A stretch of DNA of 64,000 bases, from positions 7,072,298 through 7,136,297 of the forward strand of contig RSEF01000024.1 in NCBI GenBank assembly GCA_003993805.1, written 5' to 3'. Below, piece after piece: positions 55,601 to 64,000 of the stretch. Made by a program: the position numbers and the translations under genes. Source of the DNA: Himantopus leucocephalus (lineage: Eukaryota > Chordata > Aves > Charadriiformes > Recurvirostridae). The notes below the pieces were generated by a model. That model was not told the origin of the DNA and searched no databases. It saw only the letters and a list, made by a program, of their open reading frames with translations. Positions within the stretch are counted from its first letter, which is position 1. Each line of letters opens with the position of its first letter.

Positions 55601-56477
55601 AGCCAAGGTCTTTGAGATCCAGTCTATGCCCAATGGCAAGACAAGGACCTCTCTCAAGACTGTGAGCAGGAGGAAACTGTCACAACAGAAGGAAAAGAAA
55701 GCCACTCAGATGTTAGCCATTGTACTTGGTGAGAGCACTCATTGGCTTCCCCTTGTGTTTCTGCAGAAAAGCAATAGCTACCCAGGATTAGGGTAACTGG
55801 GCTGAACGTCCAGCTTACGCTTTTTCCCGGCCTCCACAGAAGTACTTTCGCTGGCTACACTAGAGGATACGTAGGCAAGAGGAAGGCTACCTCCTTCCCA
55901 GCTAGGAACCGTGCACGGTGCTGTACAAAAGGCTCAGAAAGCTGTCCATCTGTGGGGTGTTTGGGCTGCCAAAAGACAGCTAGGTGCAGGAGCCAAAGAG
56001 CTCCTGGGCTTTCTAGAACACAAAAGGCAGCATAGCTCAGCAAGAAACCGGCACATCTGAATGCCAGATTTTTTGAGGTAACTGGTCTAATTACATCAGG
56101 AAAGAAGGTCTTTAGTACCTAGATACTCAGAATATAGACTATGAGACTTAACAGACAAACAGAAGGCTTATTCCTCAGGGAAACTTTTTTCCTGCATACC
56201 TCAAAGACCCTTACTGTTCTCATAGTCTCAAAATTTGTCCAGCTTTCAGCAATCCAAAATCTGTCTGTTTCCTTTTCCCCCAGGTGTTTTCATCATCTGC
56301 TGGCTCCCATTCTTCATCACTCACATCCTGAACATGCACTGCGATTGCAACATCCCCCCGGCAATGTACAGCGCCTTTACGTGGCTTGGATATGTCAACA
56401 GTGCTGTCAACCCAATTATTTACACCACCTTCAACATTGAATTTCGCAAGGCTTTCATGAAGATCCTCCACTGTTAA
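49337..56477 (+). CDS. DRD2: DRD2, dopamine receptor D2 (long form, 446 residues)
   Basis: Class A G protein-coupled receptor for dopamine that signals through Gi/o to lower cAMP in neurons and pituitary cells. Coding exons are 49337-49618, 52140-52249, 52770-52906, 53590-53780, 54650-54736, 55389-55728 and 56284-56477; all junctions are GT-AG and phases chain to 446 codons plus TAA. N-glycosylation sites are N5, N17 and N23. Ligand-site residues are present: D113 in TM3 and S192, S193 and S196 in TM5. So are D79 in TM2, the DRY motif at 130-132, the C106-C181 disulphide pair, CWLP at 388-391 with F392, F393 and H396, NPIIY at 425-429, and a terminal Cys446 for palmitoylation. The third loop is long and the tail short, as in all D2-type receptors. 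Skipping the 87-base exon gives a 417-residue short form. No defect is seen. Confidence 0.99.
52140..52249 (+). CDS. DRD2: DRD2 exon 3: TM3 and start of DRY
   Basis: 110 bases starting VVGEWKF and ending in the first two bases of the Arg codon of DRY. It contains the disulphide Cys106 and the amine-binding Asp113. The acceptor is CGTTGCAG and the donor GTGAGG. Confidence 0.98.
52770..52906 (+). CDS. DRD2: DRD2 exon 4: second intracellular loop and TM4
   Basis: 137 bases finishing the Arg of DRY and reading [20 protein letters not shown], then TM4 to FGLNNT. The intracellular loop that helps set Gi/o coupling is intact. Confidence 0.98.
53590..53780 (+). CDS. DRD2: DRD2 exon 5: second extracellular loop, TM5, start of third loop
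   Basis: 191 bases from [20 protein letters not shown] through the basic [16 protein letters not shown] to APLK at residue 240. The three TM5 serines are present. The segment between NTKRSS and APLK differs from the mammalian sequence I recall, as expected for a non-mammalian DRD2. Confidence 0.98.
54650..54736 (+). CDS. DRD2: DRD2 exon 6: D2-long-specific cassette (29 codons)
   Basis: Exactly 87 bases, phase 0 at both ends, encoding [20 protein letters not shown] and SFQVNKRKV (residues 241-269). This is the insert that distinguishes D2-long from D2-short in mammals, with the same length. The acceptor is a TAG with a broken pyrimidine tract (TGCTTGCCCCTTAG), while the donor GTG/GTGAGT is strong. 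A weak acceptor with a strong donor is common in skipped exons. Confidence 0.97.
55389..55728 (+). CDS. DRD2: DRD2 exon 7: rest of third loop and start of TM6
   Basis: 340 bases from [13 protein letters not shown] through Ser/Thr/Pro-rich loop sequence to [20 protein letters not shown]. The KEKKATQM junction at the foot of TM6, which contacts the G protein, is conserved. The donor is GTGAGA. Confidence 0.98.
56284..56477 (+). CDS. DRD2: DRD2 exon 8: TM6, TM7 and C-terminus
   Basis: Starts [20 protein letters not shown] and ends [11 protein letters not shown] with TAA at 56475-56477. It contains the toggle Trp389, the aromatic ligand contacts F392 and F393, and NPIIY of TM7. The acceptor is TTTCCCCCAG. 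Confidence 0.99.
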
Positions 56478-57900
56478 AAGTAAAAACAGCAACCACATTT
56501 TTAAGAAAGATTAATAAGAAACCAATGCCATTCACGCACACAAACGGGCAGCCATGGAGAGGTCTCGAGCACTTGTATTGGGCATGAGGCCTACAGTATT
56601 ACACCAGTGCCGTGCCCATGCACCTCTTGGTAGGGATGTAACAAGGACCATCGTGTGGGAGGTTCTTTCATCCCTCGAGGTGACCTTTGGACTCTGGGAC
56701 ACCAATCCCAAAGGCACTTTTCAGAGCTACCCTCACACTGTGTTTAAAGCGAAAGCAAAAATCAAGACATACTCACTTGATTCTTGCCTGTGGCCATCTA
56801 ACCTCGAGTGCATTAAACACAGACAGTCGCAGAGCCATGTGAAGGTAGCGATAGGTCACTGCCGCTACTGGCTTGCGTGTTACGTCATTGATACAATTCT
56901 CACCAAAGACAAGACCATCTTTTCCGCTTTGCAATAGGAGCCAGACAGAGCTTGCGGAAACTCCGTGCAATAGCTTTGCCTTCACCTCGAGCTGACTTAC
57001 CCAGTATTGAACTGCTGAAGCCTTCAGAAAAAACTTTAAGAGGTCCCCAGGTGGGCTAAGAAGGTTCTGCCACCTACAGAGCCTATCCCTGCAACAATGC
57101 GGGCCTACAAGCAACAGGCAGAAGGAAGAAGGAGAGCGTTAAGTCTCACGTGGGACCACTACATCAGTGTATATATGAATAAATAGGATGAATTGAACAG
57201 AAGCCCAGGCCAAAAAATAGAAGGAGAGAAACTAAAGAAGTGATACCTTGTATTGCATGGTATACATTCAGATCAAACAGGACACCAACTATCATCTATC
57301 ATCAGCCAGCCCAGCAGCAATTTCTGCCCACCAGCATTTCGTCTCCAGTCTCTTACAAGAAGTTACAAAACTAGGTGAGGAGTGTTAGTGGGGTGAATGT
57401 AGAAACATGAAGACAGTGTGCCAGGTGAGGCATCTGCAGCCACGTCCATCTCAGATGTAAACTTGAACAAATCAGCTAAGTTAGGTCCAATTCTTCTCAC
57501 CTAACTTCAGGGTGCCATGAAGCCAAGGACCACCTCAGATATGATTTGCCTACGTCTCTCAACAGAGAGAGTGCAGAATAACATTGTGCCTAATTTACAT
57601 TAACAGTAAATGAAATAAAACTGTGTGTTTTAGAAAAAGCCAGAATAAAAGCCCAAGAAAGTCCCTAGTTGGACCTGCTCCTGTGTCCAAGTTGGACTCT
57701 GGAAAGGTTTGGACGTTTCCAGCATCCCTTACCCTCTAATATCTATCTTTCATGGATTAAAACAGTTGAAAACCCGTAACAGCAGAATTTCACCATGCTG
57801 ACTCTGGCATTGCCAAATCCACGCTGTACTTACTAATTGTGCTCAGTTCAAAATATATTTTGTAATATCTCTGTAAAGAAAATATAGTAAGATGAATAAA
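56478..57900 (+). terminator. DRD2: DRD2 3'UTR with candidate polyadenylation signals
   Basis: Plus-strand AATAAA hexamers occur at 57178-57183, 57614-57619, 57644-57649 and 57895-57900. The one at 57614 is followed by CTGTGTGTTTT, a GU-rich downstream element, and is the best candidate; the others could serve alternative 3' ends. The sequence between the stop codon and 57.9 kb holds no other supportable gene. Confidence 0.55.
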
Positions 57901-60900
57901 ATGACATGGAAATAGGACTGGCTAGATATTAAAGTAGGATCTGGAGAACTAGATGATTACAATAGCCATATGCAGAGGCAGGCTCCGAAGTTCTAGTTAC
58001 CTGCCGTTTTCTAAAGGTGTTAAAACACAATCCGGAGAGCAATATAATCCCTTTTCTCTCTATGCAGTTTGTGGAATAGTCGCATAGTTTCTGCTTCAGA
58101 ATAGATAAAGACCGCTGCCAAGGGGGCTTTCTTTTATTCTCTGGTTTTCCTATATCGCTAACAAAGCATTTTCCTGCGGGATGGACTGAGCTGGTAGAAT
58201 GTGTTTCAGCTGTATATCAAGAAGAGATTACGTTAAGCAGCTATAACACATGCTCTCAGCTGTTTTCTGAAACTGAAAAAGGAGTCCCACCGAAGGAGTC
58301 CGAAGGTTTCCATTCTAAACTTTGTATTCCTGGAAGAGGCCGACAGACAGTGTTATTAGTATTTAGCCCATGGACTTGTATAACATTTGAACATGGCTCT
58401 TCAAGGTCTGTTCATAGCTATAAATTTAAATGAAGAGCGATCCTACAGATGCCTAAATGTGTCCCAGCTTAGTGAAGGATTTTAGCATACACCCTCAGCA
58501 GAAACAGGTCCTATGTATTAACTGAATAGGAGAGTCCGTGCTTACCAGAGCAACATTTTGTTCACGTACATGACCCAGGTGTTACACGATGCTGTCAGAA
58601 CAAAACGTTATGAACATGTAAGATGGGGCCAGTCGCTCTTCTGTCTTAGCATTGTAATGCACAGCTAGGAAACCTTCATACTTTGTACAATAATAGGATT
58701 ACAAGCAAGGGAAGAAAACACTTCTTACAGAAGCACAGGGAACTTCCCAATCCTTTTTTAATCAGAAAATTGGAAACACTAACTCAAGAGATCTCAGGCA
58801 CATGTTATTTGTTCTTTTTTCCCCCAATTTTAACCAAGCAAGTTCAGTGAGTAGTGGGAATAAAATCAGACTGGTATTACTGAAAAGATTCAGAGAGTAA
58901 TGTAAAGTCAGTAGGTTTTTTGGTGGAAAAACAGTAATAAGCTACTGCTCAATTTTCTAACGTATTTACAATCGCAAATCAGAAAGGTGTCATTTGACTT
59001 AGTGAATTAACAGGTGGGGAGCTGAATCAAAATAGAAAATAATATGCATATAGACAAAAAAACTTTAAAGCATTTGGAAGTTGCCATAGGTGATGTTTAC
59101 CCTGTACTAAACCCCAGTGTGAGCCCTCAAAATAAGTGGAATGTGACTAATGTCCTAACTTTGTGCCATGATTTTATTTTGTGTGCAGTGTTAACCCAGG
59201 ACAAAATCATCATCTTCAATACTGTGTACCTTGTTCAAAAATTTTGTTTCTGAATCTAGATGCAGAACCTTATAGCTCAACTCACCTGAACAACTCGATG
59301 ACTAACTCTTCCAAAACGTCGTGGAGGAAAAGAGCTGCTGAAAAAGGGCCTATGTCCTTCATGTGTTTGCTAACTTGGGCCAAAACCCCCAGGTTTCATT
59401 TCCTAGATATTACGTATTTGTTGGGAGAAATTACCTGCATCCCATCATTCATCCCAATGACATTTTAAACCACTCATTCCTAATACTCCAGACTCAAAGG
59501 TATCTTGTGGGAAAATCTGTATCCCCACTGCCCTTGGAAAGGTGGTAATGCCACGTCTGTTCATCTCCTCTGCGGCAGGTTTTCCTTTCCCATAAAACAT
59601 CTACACTTAAAGACAACAAACTAAAGCACTTTCCACCCATGAATCAAGCCTTCATAACTCTTTTCGAGAGAGGACCAAAATATCTCATCACCTCTGGCTT
59701 TACAAAGAATAAACTAATGGCAAGAGCAAGGACAGGCTTTGCGATCTGTTTGTACGGCACCTGGCACAATGGCAACCAGCCCATAGTTGCAATGGAAGGT
59801 GTTTGTAGAAACTTCTGACAATTATGAGAAGTCAGTTGCATCATACAGGACTCTGAGGACTCTTGCCCACGGATCTGAGTCTAGCAAATACAGTCCTCAC
59901 TGTTACTCTGGAAAAAACACTGTTTTCCCAAGGACTTCAGATGGCGGGACGTACTGATGATGGTAAGGGTACTGATATGTTCTCCAAAACACATTAGTGA
60001 GAAGATTCCGTTTCTTCGTTCCTGAAGAAGAACTTAAGACCCTTGCTATAGTCCCTATTTTGTGATTCATTATTTGTAATTGAAGCTTTAGTTCTGCTTA
60101 TTGAGTCTTCCTGTTCCTGCTTTTCTTCCCTGTGATTCACAGCTCGCTGAAGCCGGTGTGGCTCTCTGCACCCCCTGAACAGGTTTTAATTAAGAAGCTA
60201 GCGAATTCTGCCTGCACTGTATTTGGCGCTTGCCTGCTTGCTCCCACTACAGTCATGATACTGTTTATCTTCCTGATTGAAGAGTAAACTAATTACAGTA
60301 GGTCTAACCAGCTTATTAAATCCTGCTGAAATAGAAAGGAAAACAGAAAAAAAGCCACTACCTCTGTGGTGAAAATCTCCAGTGAAAACATGACTCCCTG
60401 AAGAGTCAAGAATGTATAAGTACATGTGACACCAACAAATGTCTTCATGCAGCACTGTAATTAAACAGAGACTTGCACAAGCTACCCTGATGTTATATGC
60501 TTATTTCGTCTTTTTACCAGAGGCAGCGACGATGGTGTTTAGCTCTAAAGGGTCAGACTCGAGGGACCTACGGTTATGCTATATAGTGTACAAACACCTA
60601 ACAGGAAAAGATGGCCTTCGGATGACATCTTGTATGATTTCTGACTGGCTTTTCAGATTACTTGCATTTTTTCTTTTTCTCCTTTATCCCAGTCTAGCCT
60701 TAGGAGTTCTAGCTCTTGTCTAGACAGAAGCTAGGAGAATCAGACATGGGACAGAAAGGGTGCAGAAAGACAGAGACAGAAAAGAAATTGTTCTTAAATT
60801 TCTGCGTCTCTCTTCTCTTCTAGACAGAAGCAGACTGGGGAGGATTTGGAGGAGGAAGGGATGAAAAACAGATAAGTACCTAGCAAAGAGCAGTCGTGCT

Positions 60901-63900
60901 GGTACTTCTGGCATCACAACAGCTGCCCGTATTTACTTTTTGACACTACTCATTCCCACGTGGTCCATAGCAGCACAGGTTCAAGACAAGGATCGAAAGC
61001 CACTGCTCTCACTGGGACACCATTTGTCTACCTGACCTGTAAAAGTTGAGGGAAACAAATGTATATGTCAAACATAAGCACCAACCTGTATGAGTTTGGT
61101 TGGCAACAATATACAGTTGTGTGGAATCTACAAACTCACAGTTTCTCCGCATAGAGAAAGTAAATAGAAGCTGTTCAGATCACTATGGCACTGCAGACAA
61201 TTTATATGACACGTACAATATTTTTAACGCTGTATTTTATGCAGAAGCTAATATGCCACAAAACAGTAATTATGGACTTCACTTGGCTAAGCACACCTCA
61301 CGTGAGAATTCACATCAGTGGGAGCACTTCAACTGGCCACCTCTATCACTTGGTCTTGCATGAAAGGTTTTGGTGAAGACACTGCATGGGGCTGGCGGTG
61401 CAGGCGGCACACTGCAGCCGAGCCCTGTGTAGTAGCTATGCCAGGGTTAAGTAACTAGCACATGGAGCTTTCTTCCTTCTGCATTTCACTTGACTTTTAT
61501 GCTGGAGAATGTCATTAGCTCGTTTAGGAATGTTTACATTTTTATTGCACTTACTGTTGCACTGTTTCCTCAAGCTACCCGCTGAAATGTTTGGTATTTA
61601 TGTAAGAACTAATCCAGCAGACGCATGCGAACCTCAGCCAGGCTCAGTCAGCACAACAGTAAAGCCTCAGCTTAGACTGCCACATAATTGGGGTTCGTGG
61701 ATAGTTCTCTCCAAGAGTATTTTCTTTGTACAAAAAGGAAGAAAAAGAAAAAAGAAAGAAAAAAAAAAGTGCTTCCTACAGCTAGTATAGAAAACTATGT
61801 ATCTCCAAGAACTAACCAACTGAAATTTCAGTTTGATGGCATTTTGGATCTTTGGCATGAACCAAAGGTCATGGTCTACTAAGTTTTGAACTGACACAGA
61901 ACAGAAAGATAATCCCTGCCCTGATGTCTTCAGCTTATATAGTAACCAGAATCCAAAACTACTGAGTTCAACTGATGCTTAATTCTCCTTGCTGTATGAT
62001 CCAACTCAATGCCACCACGACTGACAGAAAATTACGTGCTTAAATGACCCCCACCCTAACACAAGAGACTAAATGATATTCCGAGATGAAACACACGTCA
62101 GCTAGTTTCTAGCGTGTCTAGCCCCAGCCTGCCAGGATAAAAGGCCAGCTACTGTGAGGTTCTCCCTTACAGCAAAATTTTATTTCTGAGCCTGTGGACT
62201 ACAAAAGAGCCCCAACAGCCACTGCCAGCAAGCACTGTTCACACCATTCAAAAGAAATAAACCAGAACCGATCTGTCCATCTTCTGGGGCATTTGAGCGA
62301 GTCCTATAGTTTCAGGTCAGGCCTGACAAATTAATGGATATGGTCTCTTCTGCGTGTCTAGCAAAAAAAAAAAGAGAAAACTGGTTGCACTTGTTAAATT
62401 AACTCACTCTCTTTAATCAAAGCTTCTTTTAATAATTACAACTGCTCCCCCAACTCCTGTCTTTCTGACGGCACCAGACTGTCTGCTTCATAGATAGCTT
62501 TTGACTCATAAATAACAACTTTCTTCACCAAAGAAAGCGATGATGGTGGACTAAATATAATTTAGGTATAATGAATAATTAAGACACCTAGAAATGCATT
62601 TAAAGAGACTTAAGAAGCAAAGCAAAACCCCGGCCCTTTAAATGAGGAAAAACATTCTGCATTCCCAAGCTGCCATGCTGGGCCCATGAAAAAAAGTGGG
62701 ATAATGAAAACAAGTGAGCACATTTAACCAAGCTTAGCATTGCTTCCCTGCTGCATGCAATCAACTGTATCCATAGCTTTGATGAGACTGTAAAGATTAC
62801 ATCACTTAAATCTCAGCTGCAGGATTTTATGCCAGACTTACCGAAGGGAAGGAAGCAAACAGCACAGAGGTTTCGTGCTTGCTCTACCTTAAAAGCCATC
62901 ACTCCTGTTTTTAACCAACCACTACAGAAATATTAACACGCTGCTAGGGGACAGGAATGTGACATGTTGTACATTAACAGCAAGTTTTATAAAAGTAAAG
63001 CAAAACAGAAGTCACAAATACACAGAAAGCTGATTAAAATAGGCTCTACAGAGTGATTGTGGAATTCAGCTGCTATCACTTCACTGGAGAGTCTCCTCAA
63101 CAGAGGGTAGACGAGGCAAATCAGCCTCTCAGGCCCACTGCCCTGTCTCAGACAGGAGAGGTTCATCAGCTCTGACTGCGAGAAGCCCGAGCGGGCAGGG
63201 GTCTGCCTGTCTCCTGCCTAACCCAGAAGTGGGTGGTGAGATGTAGCTATGAAACCGTGGCTCGCCAGCAGCACGCTGGTTTCCCACTCCAGCTAGCCCT
63301 GTGCCCACACCACAAGCCTTCTGCCCGCTCCTCTCCATCACTCCACGCGCACCCATTTCAGCAGCACCTTCCTCGCTTCAGCTTCTCCCCAGCGGGGCTG
63401 CGCTGCCCAGCCCTGCTGGAAGGGCTGCCTTTAGCCCCTTTTGGGCCAGTGTCACGTGCCTGGCTCGTCCTGGGGCTGGAGACAGATGCCACATCGCCTT
63501 TTCACCTGCAGCCTGTCCCGCAGAGAGAGGTGGGACAGGGAATATCTTAAGGTGCGACAGATTCCCGACCACAGCGAGTCACGCTGCGTTTCAAAATAAA
63601 CAGGCCCCAGGCTCCGAGCGAGCAAAGGACAGGGAGACGTATAAACCTGTACCTGTGATCTAGTACAGCCAGAGGAGAGAGGATCCAGGCACTGCCCAGA
63701 TCCTTTTTCCTGCAGGACATATCACATGTAACAGGCAACAGCAGAAGATTTAACCGAGGGCCTGATTCCTCAGCGGCAGACACCACCTTCCTGAACCTGG
63801 CACACACAGGTGTCCTGTTCAATGTGAAATGCTGCACTGTTTCTTTCTGCTCATAAACAGGGCAGACTTCAGCATCACTGGAACAAAATCAGAGGCTGAT

Positions 63901-64000
63901 ATTGTGGGCTTTTAATAGCGACTACTGCACGTGGGGAAAAAAATATCAGTAGAGGACAAGTGTCCTCACGGAGATCTCTGCTTCCTATCTGTATTCATTG
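57901..64000. other. sequence downstream of DRD2, no gene seen
   Basis: AT-rich DNA with only short open frames. In mammals ANKK1 converges on DRD2 about 10 kb downstream; no kinase or ankyrin-repeat exon is visible in this 6 kb on either strand. A GC-richer stretch lies at about 63.1-63.6 kb with no recognisable coding content. A short A/G-rich run occurs at 61735-61770. Confidence 0.65.

Overview
The window is vertebrate nuclear DNA with intron-split genes, GT-AG splice sites and CpG islands. It is most likely from a bird. The left 15.6 kb is GC-rich with very short introns, as in avian microchromosomes. I recognised no interspersed repeat element by eye. The dopamine receptor has a non-mammalian third-loop sequence. 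I cannot name the species. Only two protein-coding genes can be supported. This is a eukaryotic locus, and I found no undescribed multi-gene system in it.

Left, minus strand (310-14327): most of PHLDB1 (LL5-alpha), read from its stop codon at 310-312 back to the exon that ends the FHA region at 14202-14327. Seventeen exons can be placed to the base with consistent phases, plus one in-phase coiled-coil cassette (8122-8250). Two further in-phase exon candidates lie at 5456-5578 (good) and 3876-4028 (weak). The first coding exons (start codon and most of the FHA domain) are missing, because a run of exactly 1000 N (14365-15364) begins 37 bases beyond the last exon seen. A GC-rich 242-base contig with a CCAAT box follows the gap and may be the PHLDB1 promoter.

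Middle (15608-26600): AT-rich intergenic DNA with no supportable gene. A CpG island at about 26650-27290 leads into a non-coding first exon of DRD2 ending at 27700, where a GTAAG donor follows a sequence I recall from the end of human DRD2 exon 1. Intron 1 then runs 21.6 kb to 49305. It contains a CTTT microsatellite with mis-assembled flanks (34326-35035), an AAGGG microsatellite and a small GC-rich, CpG-containing patch near 43.8-44.0 kb.

Right, plus strand (49306-56477): the seven coding exons of DRD2, all in phase, giving a 446-residue D2-long receptor. The 87-base exon 6 that separates the D2-long and D2-short isoforms is intact. Several AATAAA signals follow at 57.2-57.9 kb. The last 6 kb shows no recognisable gene.

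PHLDB1 is a cortical PIP3-binding scaffold and DRD2 is a Gi/o-coupled dopamine receptor. Nothing suggests that they work together. They lie head to head here, whereas in human they are about 5 Mb apart on 11q23. The link runs across the 1000-N gap and a single N, so the adjacency is either a real lineage arrangement or a scaffolding artefact.
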